Program-made: the position numbers and the translations under genes
Assembly: GCF_047302285.1 (NCBI RefSeq)
Contig: NZ_CP154845.1
Span: forward strand, 124,001 to 188,000
Length of the DNA stretch: 64,000 nt
Direction of reading: 5' to 3'
Origin: Robertmurraya sp047302285
GTDB taxonomy: Bacteria; Bacillota; Bacilli; Bacillales; Cytobacillaceae
The notes under the pieces: generated by a model
What the model saw: the letters and a program-made list of their open reading frames with translations, nothing else
Told to the model about the DNA's origin: nothing
The model's database searches: none
In this document: positions 1 through 8,672 of the stretch, in pieces
How the letters are laid out: each line of letters opens with the position of its first letter
Numbering within the stretch: the first letter of the stretch is position 1

Positions 1-2
1 TT

Positions 3-440
3 GATCGATTTGAGCTTACGAAAGAACATAATGTTAGTTTTGAAAGAAAGTTGCTCGAACAACCAACCTTTGTGGAAATCGACCCAGATAAGCTCACCCA
101 AGTGCTGGATAATATTATTTCAAATGCGATGAAGTATTCACCAGAGGGTGGAAAAATCATGTTTAAAATGGAAGAAGAACTTGATCAAATTGTCATTAGT
201 GTTACCGACCAAGGGGTTGGGATACCAAAGGATAATCTAGAAAAGATCTTTGAACGTTTTTACCGAGTCGATAAGGCAAGGACAAGAAAGCTTGGTGGAA
301 CTGGTCTAGGACTTGCGATCGCAAAAGAAATGGTAGAGGCCCATGGTGGGAAGATTTGGGCTACAAGTGTGGAAGGAAAGGGAACTACGGTTTCTTTTAG
401 TCTGCCATATGTTCAAACGGAAGAGGATGATTGGGCATGA
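3..440 (+). CDS. walK: WalK sensor histidine kinase, C-terminal part (partial)
   Basis: The window opens inside this gene; the reading frame is open from base 3. The visible 145 residues are the ATP-binding domain of a histidine kinase: N box (DNIISNAMKYS), G1 box (DQGVGIP), F box (FERFYR) and G2 box (GTGLGLAI). WalK is the essential membrane kinase that phosphorylates WalR to control cell-wall hydrolases in Firmicutes. Identity as WalK rests on the following walH, walI and walJ genes, which is the invariant order of this operon. The stop codon overlaps the walH start (ATGA), so the genes are translationally coupled. The sensor, HAMP, PAS and phospho-His parts lie outside the window. Confidence 0.93.
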   Translation, partial: DRFELTKEHNVSFERKLLEQPTFVEIDPDKLTQVLDNIISNAMKYSPEGGKIMFKMEEELDQIVISVTDQGVGIPKDNLEKIFERFYRVDKARTRKLGGTGLGLAIAKEMVEAHGGKIWATSVEGKGTTVSFSLPYVQTEEDDWA

Positions 441-1756
441 CATATGAAAATATAAAATCGATCATCTTAACCGTTCTTGTGTTGCTAAGTGTATTTTTGA
501 CATGGAGTATTTGGACGTATCAACCAAACTATGAATCACTAGAAAATAAAATTACACCGGGTGTTCAAATTAGTGCGCCAAAGGAAATTAGGCAAATCAT
601 CAAGCCTGATCGCATACTTTATCATGTAAATGATGAACACTATGGGACGGTTTATCCTGGTGAAATTGATCGGATTTTAAAAGAAGTCAGCAGTTGGAAC
701 TACCGTCAATTTGAACTAGTATCAAGCCAAGTAGGGGATTTATCTGATTTCCTATCCGAAAGTGGACATGCACAAATTTCGTTTCCAAGTTCCGTACCAA
801 TGGAGATATATAAGAATTTTGTAGGATTACAAGAGGAAGATATGATTGGGATTCATTTTGATCAGATTGTTATTGAATTGAAGAATGTGATGAAGGAAAG
901 TGGGTATGTATATTTTGTCGATATGGAGGATGAGAAAGTATACCGTTCTCGTGTAACAGCGTCATTTATAACGAATTTTGCTGAGGATTTTCACCAGAAA
1001 GCGGACACGAATCGCTACTTTGTGAAATACTCTTTGGAGACGCTAGGAAATAATAAAAAGCTATTGGTTCCATCTGAAGGTACGACCATGTATGCTCATA
1101 ATTATTTGATTGACTTTATTCAAGGAACTGAATTCAGAGATGCCCTTTTCAGAAGTCCGAGCTTTGTTCAACGAAATGCAACAGGCTATGGGGAAGAGTA
1201 TAAGGATTCAACGACTCTATTAAGTGTCAATTTCGAGACGAACACATTGTTATATGTGAATCCAACTCAAGAAAAAGATATAACAGTGGGGGCAGGGAAT
1301 CTATTACAAAAGAGTATTGATTTCGTCAATGGCCATGGAGGCTGGACGGATAATTACTATTTTGTCGAAATTGATCAACTAGAACAAACCGTTTTATTCC
1401 GTATGTATGATTCCTCTGGATATCCGATATTTAATAATAATGGCATGTCAGAAATTCTCCAAATATGGGGACAAACAGGGATTTACCAATACTCACGGAA
1501 CAATTTTCTACTTAGTAGACGAGCTGAATCAACAGAGATCGAGCTTATGTCTGGTGTCGATACGCTAGAGCGACTTAAGGAAAGGGAAGAGATCGATCCG
1601 GAGTTTATTCAGGACTTAGTTCTGGGTTATGAGATGACTAGAACCCCAGGGGACCCGCTGATTCATTTAGAGCCGACTTGGTATTATAAATATCAGGATC
1701 AATGGTTGAATGTGAATGCTGGCAGTGAGGGAGGTAAAGAGTATGGATTGGAGTAA
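437..1756 (+). CDS. walH: WalH (YycH), regulator of WalK
   Basis: Membrane-anchored extracytoplasmic protein of about 439 residues. One N-terminal transmembrane helix (about residues 10-27, TVLVLLSVFLTWSIW) is followed by a long exported domain. In B. subtilis, WalH and WalI form a complex with WalK in the membrane and restrain its activity. The ATG at 437 overlaps the walK stop; a TTG at 431 in the same frame is less likely. The 3' end overlaps walI by 14 bases. Family assignment is from sequence character and the conserved walK-H-I-J order. Confidence 0.92.
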   Translation: MTYENIKSIILTVLVLLSVFLTWSIWTYQPNYESLENKITPGVQISAPKEIRQIIKPDRILYHVNDEHYGTVYPGEIDRILKEVSSWNYRQFELVSSQVGDLSDFLSESGHAQISFPSSVPMEIYKNFVGLQEEDMIGIHFDQIVIELKNVMKESGYVYFVDMEDEKVYRSRVTASFITNFAEDFHQKADTNRYFVKYSLETLGNNKKLLVPSEGTTMYAHNYLIDFIQGTEFRDALFRSPSFVQRNATGYGEEYKDSTTLLSVNFETNTLLYVNPTQEKDITVGAGNLLQKSIDFVNGHGGWTDNYYFVEIDQLEQTVLFRMYDSSGYPIFNNNGMSEILQIWGQTGIYQYSRNNFLLSRRAESTEIELMSGVDTLERLKEREEIDPEFIQDLVLGYEMTRTPGDPLIHLEPTWYYKYQDQWLNVNAGSEGGKEYGLE

Positions 1757-2552
1757 ACTTAAAACCATCTTTATCGTATCCTTCCTTGTCCTTAATATTT
1801 ATTTGCTCAATGAATTTTATAAAAAGTATGAGTCGAGTCAATACCCCTATTTATCCGAAACATCTTTTGAAAATAAGTTGAAAACAGAGGAAATTGAGTA
1901 TATCGAGCTACCAAAGAACATTAAAAAGGATCGATATATTAGTGCTACACCGAGAAAGTTTTCGAAAGATAAGTTAGTGGAATTAACGGATACGGTTTTA
2001 CAAGGACAGAAAATCACGATCAAGAATGAAACGACGATTGAATCAGAGTTTGACGAACCGATTCCGATTAAAGAGGAATTTACTTCAGAGGAGTTAGTTC
2101 CGATTCTAAAAAATCACGTCTTTCAGGGAGAGCGATATCGATTTTGGAAAATGAACCCGCTTGAACAAACGATTACCTATTATCAGCAGCAACAAGAAAA
2201 GATGTTGTATCGCAATATTAATGGAGAATTGACGATTTTCTTTAACGACAATTATGAGATTATTGGATATAGACAAACCCTACTTGAAAATTTCGAGGAA
2301 TTTTCAGAGGACGAAAACATTCTACAGCCAATGAAGGCTATAGAGTTCTTATATGACAACGGGGAGTTACCTTTTGGGAGCAAAATAACGAAAGTGGAGC
2401 TTGGGTATTATACTTTGGTACATTTAACATCATCACAAGTATTAACTCCAGTCTGGCGATTTGTCATTAATGGTGAAGAGGATCTCTTTGTCAATGCCTT
2501 TGAAGGGCAAATTATACAGCTAAACAATGAAGACAAAAAGATAGTGGAGTGA
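1743..2552 (+). CDS. walI: WalI (YycI), regulator of WalK
   Basis: Membrane-anchored protein of 269 residues with a single N-terminal helix (residues about 8-25, IFIVSFLVLNIYLL) and an extracellular YycI-fold domain. It partners WalH in modulating the WalK kinase. The ATG at 1743 is chosen because it gives the family-typical MDWSKLKTIF start and sits after a GGGAGGT ribosome binding site at 1728-1735; an in-frame upstream start at 1716 would lie deep inside walH. It overlaps the walH end and is followed by walJ after 6 bases, so it belongs to the same operon. Confidence 0.92.
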   Translation: MDWSKLKTIFIVSFLVLNIYLLNEFYKKYESSQYPYLSETSFENKLKTEEIEYIELPKNIKKDRYISATPRKFSKDKLVELTDTVLQGQKITIKNETTIESEFDEPIPIKEEFTSEELVPILKNHVFQGERYRFWKMNPLEQTITYYQQQQEKMLYRNINGELTIFFNDNYEIIGYRQTLLENFEEFSEDENILQPMKAIEFLYDNGELPFGSKITKVELGYYTLVHLTSSQVLTPVWRFVINGEEDLFVNAFEGQIIQLNNEDKKIVE

Positions 2553-2558
2553 GGAGAA

Positions 2559-3353
2559 ATGGGGATGCGTTTTAGTGTACTTGCCAGTGGGAGTACAGGA
2601 AATGCGGTTTATGTAGAGACAGAGGAGCATTCCTTTTTAGTAGATGCAGGATTAAGTGGTAAGCAAATGGAAGCCTTGTTCGAACAAATTGGCCGAGATG
2701 CGGGCAAGCTTTCTGGCTTGCTCGTAACCCACGAACATAGTGATCATATTAAGGGAGTGGGAGTATTAGCGAGGAAATATAAGCTTCCCATTTATGCAAA
2801 TGAAAAAACCTGGTCTGCGATGGATGGTCTAATTGGTGAGATTCCGACTGAGCAAAAGTTTACTTTTGACATGGAAACGGTAAAAAGTTTTGGCTCTCTA
2901 GACATTGAGTCTTTTGGTGTATCCCATGATGCCGCCGAACCCATGTTTTACATTTTCCATCATGAAGGGAAAAAGCTTGTCCTTGTCACCGACACAGGTT
3001 ATGTAAGCGACCGAATGAAGGGGATTATTTCAAATGCGGATATGTTTGTATTTGAGAGCAATCATGACGTGCAGATGCTACGAATGGGGCGCTACCCGTG
3101 GAATATTAAACGCCGTATTTTAAGTGATGTTGGCCATGTATCCAATGAGGATGCAGCGATTGCGATGAGTGATGTTATTGGTGATCAAACGAAGAGAATT
3201 TATTTAGCCCATTTAAGTTTGGATAACAACATGAAGGACTTAGCAAAAATGTCTGTCACGCAAACGCTACAGAGCCAAGGAATTATCGTCGGAGAGCAGG
3301 TTGACCTGTTTGATACAGATCCGAAAGTACCAACAGCATTAACGGCTATATAA
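2559..3353 (+). CDS. walJ: WalJ (YycJ) metallo-beta-lactamase-fold hydrolase
   Basis: Cytoplasmic MBL-fold protein of 264 residues. The metal-binding motif THEHSDHIKG is at about residues 57-66, with further ligands in the DTGYVSD and GHVSNED segments. YycJ is reported as a 5'-to-3' exonuclease-like nuclease family member implicated in DNA mismatch repair, and its gene sits in the wal operon in nearly all Bacillaceae. The start at 2559 follows GTGAGGAG. A strong terminator directly after the stop ends the wal operon here. Confidence 0.9.
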   Translation: MGMRFSVLASGSTGNAVYVETEEHSFLVDAGLSGKQMEALFEQIGRDAGKLSGLLVTHEHSDHIKGVGVLARKYKLPIYANEKTWSAMDGLIGEIPTEQKFTFDMETVKSFGSLDIESFGVSHDAAEPMFYIFHHEGKKLVLVTDTGYVSDRMKGIISNADMFVFESNHDVQMLRMGRYPWNIKRRILSDVGHVSNEDAAIAMSDVIGDQTKRIYLAHLSLDNNMKDLAKMSVTQTLQSQGIIVGEQVDLFDTDPKVPTALTAI

Positions 3354-3385
3354 AAAGTGTGGAGATGAACTCTCCACACTTTTTT
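3352..3385 (+). terminator. Rho-independent terminator of the wal operon
   Basis: A 14-bp stem (AAAAAGTGTGGAGA pairing with TCTCCACACTTTTT) with loop TGAAC, ending in a T run. It begins at the walJ stop codon. Confidence 0.9.
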
Positions 3386-3554
3386 GATCACGAGGCTTTA
3401 TTAATCATAATTAAGGCTAAAGTATGAGCAAACTCATAAGAATGAGGAATTTTAATACTTATCATTAGTTTTTTCATCTTGTAAGATTATAATTAGGTAT
3501 ATATAGGAAGAATAACTTTTAGCGATCGTTCTTATGAAAGGAATGGTGAAGAAT

Positions 3555-4769
3555 ATGGGTTATTACGACCAGGATTATGAAAGTCGTTATAAAAGACAGA
3601 AAGGAAACAAAGGGGGATACTTTTTAGCAAGTCTATTGGGTGTTGTTCTTGGCGGGTTAATCGTCATTTTAGCCTTTCCCAAACTGGTAGATTATCATAT
3701 TCTCCCTTATGATGTGTCACCGTCTCAGCAAGCTGGTGGTGAGAACGAAAGTGCGGTTGAAACACAGAATGTTGCTGTGAGCGTGGAGACCGATATTACA
3801 AAAGCGGTTGATAAGGCAGCAGATGCGGTAGTGGGAATATCAAACATTCAGCAAACAAACTTTTGGCAGGGCAATGCATCTGGTCAGGAAGCAGGTACAG
3901 GCTCAGGAGTGATTTATAAAAAGGAAGATGGAAAGGCCTTTGTGGTGACAAATCATCATGTTATTGAAGGGGCAAATTCCTTGGAAATTTCCTTGAATGA
4001 TGGAACGAAAATACCTGCTACGCTTCGAGGAAGCGATGTATGGACCGATTTAGCGGTACTAGAGGTAGATGGAAGCGAAATAGAAACAATTGCTGAATTT
4101 GGCGATTCAGATGCCTTACGGACAGGGGAGCCGGTCATTGCGATTGGGAACCCGTTAGGTGCGATGTTTTCAGGGTCAGTCACTCAAGGGATTATTTCAG
4201 GCCTAGAAAGAGCGATTCCCGTTGATATTAATCAAGACGGGGTAGTCGATTGGCAAGCAGAAGTATTACAAACCGATGCGGCCATTAATCCAGGAAATAG
4301 TGGTGGTGCCCTTATTAATATTGCTGGCCAAGTAATTGGCATTAATTCCATGAAAATTGCTGAAAGTGCGGTGGAAGGGATTGGGCTCGCGATTCCAATC
4401 AACTATGCGATTCCGATCATTGATGATTTAGAGAAGCATGGCCAGGTCAATCGACCTTACATGGGAATTGAGCTTCAATCAGTGAATGAAATACCGTCTT
4501 ATTATCAAAGAGAAGCATTAAAGCTGCCAAGCGATGTTACGATGGGAGTAGCAGTCATGCGGGTTGAGCCGAATTCTCCAGCTGCTCAAGCCGGATTGGC
4601 CGAGCTTGATGTTATCGTGGAAATGGATGGAGAAGAGATTGAAGATACGATTGATTTAAGGAAGCATCTATATACAAATAAGAACGTAGGCGACACTTTA
4701 GAAATTAAATTTTATCGCGAAGGCAAGCTTCAAGAAACGACTATGAAGCTTGCAGGAAGCACATTATAA
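3555..4769 (+). CDS. htrC: HtrA-family serine protease (HtrC/YycK type)
   Basis: Membrane-tethered DegP/HtrA protease of about 404 residues. Order: short charged cytoplasmic tail, one transmembrane helix (about residues 17-40), a linker, a trypsin-like domain with catalytic His135 (TNHHVIEGA), Asp165 (TDLAVLEV) and Ser near residue 246 (NPGNSGGALIN), then one PDZ domain (about 285-395). It degrades or refolds exported proteins outside the membrane. The start at 3555 (MGYYDQDY) is typical of the family; an in-frame ATG at 3534 is possible but adds an atypical peptide. It has its own promoter region and a terminator. Position after walJ matches B. subtilis yycK/htrC. Confidence 0.88.
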   Translation: MGYYDQDYESRYKRQKGNKGGYFLASLLGVVLGGLIVILAFPKLVDYHILPYDVSPSQQAGGENESAVETQNVAVSVETDITKAVDKAADAVVGISNIQQTNFWQGNASGQEAGTGSGVIYKKEDGKAFVVTNHHVIEGANSLEISLNDGTKIPATLRGSDVWTDLAVLEVDGSEIETIAEFGDSDALRTGEPVIAIGNPLGAMFSGSVTQGIISGLERAIPVDINQDGVVDWQAEVLQTDAAINPGNSGGALINIAGQVIGINSMKIAESAVEGIGLAIPINYAIPIIDDLEKHGQVNRPYMGIELQSVNEIPSYYQREALKLPSDVTMGVAVMRVEPNSPAAQAGLAELDVIVEMDGEEIEDTIDLRKHLYTNKNVGDTLEIKFYREGKLQETTMKLAGSTL

Positions 4770-4790
4770 TCATGAATATTGGTTACGATA

Positions 4791-4813
4791 AAAGCAGGGA
4801 TTCCTGCTTTTTT
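4791..4813 (+). terminator. Terminator after htrC
   Basis: AAAGCAGG/CCTGCTTT stem with a four-base loop and a following T run (to 4813). Confidence 0.85.
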
Positions 4814-4954
4814 TCGTGGTTTAAAAAAGGAATCGTCAATGGAATGAGGGGAGAGAAAATTGAAACCGTGCTAGAATTGTAAATGTCCAATTTAGGATCT
4901 TTACAAAAAAACATGAAAGAAGGAAAAACAGCGAGTGAAATAAATGTTAAAATA

Positions 4955-5245
4955 ATTGTGGATAATTTAGGGGGATAATAATTTATCCACAATTTAAAAT
5001 ATTATTTTTATTAGAATGGAGAATATAGACGATGATATATTGCTGCGAAGAACACGTAGAAATCGCGATAGATACGATTGTAGACGACTTTGAGACGTTT
5101 CCATTATTAAATAAAATTGAGGATGAAAAGTTATCAACAGCCTGTGAATATTGTCAAAAACCAGCTGTATATATGGTGGCGAACGAGTGATCTCATACAA
5201 TATGTGGATAGAAAATGTGGATATGTGGATAAGTAATGTGGATAT
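4955..5245. promoter_or_regulatory. DnaA-box cluster beside rlmH
   Basis: Three perfect DnaA boxes (TTATCCACA or its complement TGTGGATAA) lie at 4957-4965 (-), 4983-4991 (+) and 5224-5232 (-). One-mismatch boxes occur at 5131-5139 (TTATCAACA), 5203-5211 (TGTGGATAG), 5216-5224 and 5237-5245 (TGTGGATAT). The first two perfect boxes form a 12-bp inverted repeat. From memory, DnaA binds a box cluster next to yydA (rlmH) in B. subtilis, which supports reading this as a titration or regulatory cluster rather than an origin. No AT-rich unwinding element or dnaA gene is in the window. Confidence 0.75.
5032..5190 (+). CDS. CxxH/CxxC small putative zinc protein
   Basis: A 52-residue ORF. It starts MIYCCEEHVE and contains CEYC near residue 38, giving the C-x-x-H ... 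C-x-x-C pair that defines the CxxH/CxxC protein family of Bacillaceae (the BA_5709 family). Genes of this family are habitually found just before rlmH, as here. The four ligands probably bind zinc; the function is not known. A GGAGA-type ribosome binding site precedes the ATG by about nine bases. DnaA boxes lie on both sides and one weak box lies inside the gene. Confidence 0.82.
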   Translation: MIYCCEEHVEIAIDTIVDDFETFPLLNKIEDEKLSTACEYCQKPAVYMVANE

Positions 5246-5270
5246 CTTGTTCGTAAAGTGAGGATTAGCT

Positions 5271-5750
5271 GTGAATATCTCAATTATTACTGTAGGAAAA
5301 TTAAAAGAAAAATATTTAAAGCAAGGAATTGACGAATATTTAAAAAGATTGTCAAGTTATGCAAAGGTTGAAGTTATCGAAGTTGCAGATGAAAAAGCAC
5401 CAGAAGAATTAAGCACAACCGAGATGATACAAGTTAAGAATAAAGAAGGGGACAGAATTTTAGCAAAAATCCACCCTGATACATACGTTATCGCATTGGC
5501 GATAGAAGGAAAACAGAAATCCTCTGAAGAACTTGCTGACACGTTAGATAAATTAGCGACATACGGAAAAAGTAAAATCGCTTTTGTCATTGGCGGTTCA
5601 CTCGGACTAAGCCAGGAAGTACTTCAACGAGCAGACGAGAAACTATCATTCTCAAAAATGACCTTTCCCCATCAATTGATGCGGTTGATTTTGGTCGAAC
5701 AGGTGTATCGGGCTTATCGGATTAATCGGGGGGAACCGTACCATAAATAG
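5271..5750 (+). CDS. rlmH: 23S rRNA pseudouridine-1915 N3-methyltransferase RlmH
   Basis: SPOUT-class methyltransferase of 159 residues, the usual length. It methylates N3 of pseudouridine 1915 in 23S rRNA helix 69 on assembled 70S ribosomes, using SAM. The knot region shows LAIEGKQKSSEELA (about 76-89) and FVIGGSLGLS (about 104-113), and the C-terminus carries the family signature YRAYRINRGEPYHK, whose Tyr and His contact the substrate. The start is GTG at 5271 after a GTGAGG sequence. It lies downstream of a DnaA-box cluster and ends before a strong terminator. Confidence 0.95.
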   Translation: MNISIITVGKLKEKYLKQGIDEYLKRLSSYAKVEVIEVADEKAPEELSTTEMIQVKNKEGDRILAKIHPDTYVIALAIEGKQKSSEELADTLDKLATYGKSKIAFVIGGSLGLSQEVLQRADEKLSFSKMTFPHQLMRLILVEQVYRAYRINRGEPYHK

Positions 5751-5796
5751 AGGCAAACCTTTTGTTTATTGTACGTTCAGCAATGGTTAATAAATA

Positions 5797-5830
5797 AAAT
5801 GGCTCAGTTTACCATACTGAGCCATTTCTT
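5797..5830 (+). terminator. Terminator after rlmH
   Basis: Perfect 12-bp stem AAATGGCTCAGT/ACTGAGCCATTT (5797-5808 and 5816-5827) followed by pyrimidines. Confidence 0.85.
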
Positions 5831-5892
5831 CTTATATCTACTTTCAATAGCTTCTCTACTAGCGATAGTACAACATGTTTCTTAAAGGCATT

Positions 5893-6400
5893 TTATATTG
5901 GGTAAAAAATTGTCATACTTAAACGAGTTAATGTTACTCCACAATTATAATATGTGTGAGGCCTATCCGCTTCATATCTTATAGAATCCCCACTTTTCAG
6001 CTTGTATTGGCATTCATTCACCGTAATAGTGACTTCCCCATCAAGAACAGTAACAAATTTTCTGTAACCTTTCTAGGGAATCTGAACTTAAAATCCCCTC
6101 TTTATTAATTTCAATAGAGTAAACTTCAAAACGTCTCTCCTCCTCAAAGGGAGGAGGGGGAACACTCTATATCTCCCATTGTCTTCAGATAAAATTTCTT
6201 AAAACAACTTTGGCATCAGGTTCTGGGGTATTAATTAGAAAGTAAAGGAGACCTTTAATCCATTAGCAATTTTCCAAATAGTAGTAAGTGTCGGACTGGA
6301 TTCTCCTCTTTCAATTTGTCCTTTCATAGTTTTACTGCCTAAATTCACTTTTCAATACAATTCTAAAGGATTGATATTCCTTTATCGAAGCATTCTGCTT
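5893..6400 (-). pseudogene. Decayed XRE-cupin transcriptional regulator
   Basis: Reading the minus strand, fragments of an XRE helix-turn-helix regulator with a C-terminal cupin appear in different frames. An HTH piece (KTMKGQIERGESSPTLTT) lies near 6310-6270. A middle piece (FEVYSIEINKEGI) lies around 6130-6090. A clean cupin end (VTVLDGEVTITVNE through DRPHTYYNCG) runs to a stop at 5893. Stops and frameshifts separate the pieces, so no functional protein is possible. Intact homologues sense small molecules through the cupin and regulate neighbouring transporters or polyamine genes. The upstream boundary is approximate. Confidence 0.72.
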
Positions 6401-6528
6401 AATATTACCTTAACATAATCTTTATTAATACGAATATTTATACAATTATACTAAGGGCATTCTCTTTAAAAGATTTAATCTATCTTTCAAAAATGATATA
6501 TTAATTGCAAAAGATCTAGGAGGTGTCG

Positions 6529-6796
6529 ATGGTGAAATGGGAACAATTACGTAAACAATATCCGGAGCAATGGGTCCTTGTCGAAGCAATTTCTGCCTAC
6601 TCAAAAAATACGCTATCTTGAAGAATTATCATTCATATCTAACTTCCCCGATTCAACTCTTGCATGGAAGGAATACAAGAAACTACATTTAGCCGAACCA
6701 ACTCGTAAATACTACATTTTTCATACTGATCATAAAACAATTGAAGTTAAGGAACAAAAATTTATTGGAGTTAGGAGACAACTTGGAGTAGTTTAG
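6529..6796 (+). pseudogene. Frameshifted small conserved protein
   Basis: A good AGGAGG site (6518-6523) precedes an ATG at 6529 that opens MVKWEQLRKQYPEQWVLVEA, but this frame stops at 6621. The +1 frame continues with the rest of the same family (KIRYLEELSFISNFPDS ... REYYIFHTDH-like ... FIGVRRQ) to a stop at 6796. The halves together resemble a Firmicutes family of about 90 residues with unknown function that reads KWE-LR-x-YP-x-KWVL-EA at its start. A single-base indel near 6585-6605 therefore broke the gene, unless there is programmed frameshifting or a sequencing error. Confidence 0.68.
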
Positions 6797-6841
6797 AAAG
6801 ATCAGGAATTCTTTAGAATCATAATGTGACAATACTTCCTA

Positions 6842-7690
6842 TTATTGAGATTTATTTTTAGACAACATTTTCATTTGAGATAACATGATTCTATCAAACA
6901 TTTTATAAGGAAGCTTTCGTGCCAATACAACAATTAATTTTTCAGAGAAACGTAATTGATATCGTGTTTTTGGCTTGCGATCTGTTACACTTTTATAAAT
7001 TAACTTGGCTATATCTTCGGATGTTGCAAATCCTGTTTCTTCAATGGAAGCAAATTGTTCCACAAGAGAACGATATGGAGAATCCATGGAAGTAGCAGCA
7101 AGCATATGCTCATTAGTAACTTTTTGCCATTCCGTAGCAGTTCCGCCTGGTTCAATAATAATTACATCAACTCCAAATGGTTTCATCTCTAATCGAAGTG
7201 TGTCGCTGATTGCTTCTAATGCATGTTTTGAAGCATAGTACCATCCCCCAAGAGGAGTATAAATCTGTCCACCGATCGATGAAATATTAACAATCTTTCC
7301 ACTTCGTTGTTCCCTCATTGTAGGTAGAACAAGCTGAGTCAAATTTACAGCGCCAAATACGTTTACATCAAATTGTCGTTTTGCTTCTTCAGGTGAAACA
7401 TCTTCAAGTGCACCAAAAGAACCATAACCAGCCGAATTAATAAGGATATCAATTCTTTTTTCTTTTTGAAGGATTTCATTAACAAAAGATTGGATAGATT
7501 CTGTATTAGTAACATCTAAATAGCGTGTATTTATTCCGAGTTGTTGCAAATGCTCCATTTTCTCAATCCGACGAGCCCCAGCATAGACAATATAACCCTT
7601 CTCATAGAATAGTTTTGCGGCTGCTTCTCCCATTCCAGCGGATGCTCCAGTTATTAAAACCACACGATTAGTTATTTTCTGATTAGGCAT
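6842..7690 (-). CDS. SDR-family oxidoreductase
   Basis: Classical short-chain dehydrogenase/reductase of 282 residues. It has the NAD(P) motif TGASAGMG (about 14-21), NSAGYG (about 87-92), a catalytic Ser in NISSIGG, and YYASKHALEA supplying the Tyr and Lys. The C-terminal region resembles the NADP-dependent 'oxidoreductase with SDR activity' group whose substrate is unknown. It lies downstream of a TetR gene on the same strand, with a matching operator in front of it, so it is probably the regulated target. GAGGAG precedes the ATG. Confidence 0.85.
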   Translation of the reverse strand: MPNQKITNRVVLITGASAGMGEAAAKLFYEKGYIVYAGARRIEKMEHLQQLGINTRYLDVTNTESIQSFVNEILQKEKRIDILINSAGYGSFGALEDVSPEEAKRQFDVNVFGAVNLTQLVLPTMREQRSGKIVNISSIGGQIYTPLGGWYYASKHALEAISDTLRLEMKPFGVDVIIIEPGGTATEWQKVTNEHMLAATSMDSPYRSLVEQFASIEETGFATSEDIAKLIYKSVTDRKPKTRYQLRFSEKLIVVLARKLPYKMFDRIMLSQMKMLSKNKSQ

Positions 7691-7721
7691 AATAATTTCT
7701 CCTCACTAGTATTTTATTAAT

Positions 7722-7737
7722 AAATGATTGTTCATTC
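7722..7737. promoter_or_regulatory. TetR operator before the SDR gene
   Basis: AAATGATTGTTCATTC is a near-match to the perfect palindrome at 8362-8377 in front of the TetR gene. Two copies before the two neighbouring genes argue for one regulator controlling both. Confidence 0.6.
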
Positions 7738-7774
7738 TTTTTAGGTACGAAAATAATGCAATTAAAGGAAAAAT

Positions 7775-8350
7775 CTAGGCTTTAATTGCATCCCAACTCA
7801 TCTCGATCGTTTGAATAATTTCTTTTTCGCTTATTTTTGTTTGAGCATAGTAGTGCTGCTCAAACAGGTGATTTAATGGTCCAAAAGTAAGAGCAATAAT
7901 GAGTTCTTTTGAAACATTCTTAATAATTTGCTTTTCTACCCCTTCTTCATATAATTGATACAGGTATACAGCTTTTTTCATCCCTTCTTCAAAGGCTTCC
8001 TTCGAAATCAATGAGGGATTAGAATTGATGTATTTCATAAAGACACTTTCTTTTGGGTAAGCCATAATGGCATGAACATAATTCTTTAAAATGGTTTCTA
8101 ATTGAAGTTTAAAAGGTTGTTCGGGATTTACGTTTTTAAATAAATTTGAATCAATGATCTCTTTGACCTTTAAATAAAGGGAACTGAACATATCCTCCTT
8201 ATCTTTATAATAAATGTAAACCGTTGCGGGTGAAACATTAGCTCTTTTGGCAATTTTTGCAATACTTAAATTTTGATAACCCATCTCCATTCCTAAGTCA
8301 AAAATTGCATTATGAATGGAAATAATTTTATTCTCATCTTTTGTCCTCAT
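7775..8350 (-). CDS. TetR/AcrR-family repressor
   Basis: Regulator of 191 residues. The N-terminal helix-turn-helix is seen in LSIAKIAKRANVSPATVYIYYKDKEDMF (about residues 23-50), typical of TetR; the rest is the helical ligand-binding and dimerisation domain. It lies upstream of the SDR gene on the same strand with an 84-base gap containing a second operator copy. Its own operator overlaps the sequence just before its start, so it probably represses itself and the SDR gene until an unknown ligand appears. The ribosome binding site is poor. Confidence 0.88.
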   Translation of the reverse strand: MRTKDENKIISIHNAIFDLGMEMGYQNLSIAKIAKRANVSPATVYIYYKDKEDMFSSLYLKVKEIIDSNLFKNVNPEQPFKLQLETILKNYVHAIMAYPKESVFMKYINSNPSLISKEAFEEGMKKAVYLYQLYEEGVEKQIIKNVSKELIIALTFGPLNHLFEQHYYAQTKISEKEIIQTIEMSWDAIKA

Positions 8351-8361
8351 ACGCCTATAAT

Positions 8362-8377
8362 AAATGAACGTTCATTT
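8362..8377. promoter_or_regulatory. TetR autoregulatory operator
   Basis: Perfect palindrome AAATGAACGTTCATTT placed 11 bases before the TetR start codon. It shares the ATGA-N4-TCAT layout with the site at 7722-7737. Confidence 0.7.
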
Positions 8378-8672
8378 TAAGTCAAGAGCTATGCTATTTA
8401 ATAACTTAATCATCTAGATGTACTTACATAATTTAGTTTTGTGTTGTTTCTGCATATTATAAACAACCTTATCTTAATCCATCACGTAGAATCGAATTAT
8501 AAAGTAAGTACAAAGTCTTCAATAGAAGTCTCAAAGAGTAGTTCAATATCAATAGCATGTCTATTACAATTTATTTATGAGTAAATATTCTTAACTGCGT
8601 TTTAGTGTAGAATGTGGTTTAATGATATATTCTTAGTAAGTTGAAATGAATAACGTGCAAAATAAATGGTAG
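8378..8672. other. AT-rich intergenic spacer
   Basis: Between the divergent TetR and kinase genes. No ORF, RNA or clear repeat was seen; it should contain the kinase promoter, but no convincing -35/-10 pair could be chosen. Confidence 0.5.

Noticed and set aside
4955..5245. Origin of replication (oriC)
   Set aside because: No dnaA/dnaN genes or AT-rich unwinding region; position beside rlmH fits a satellite DnaA-box cluster instead.
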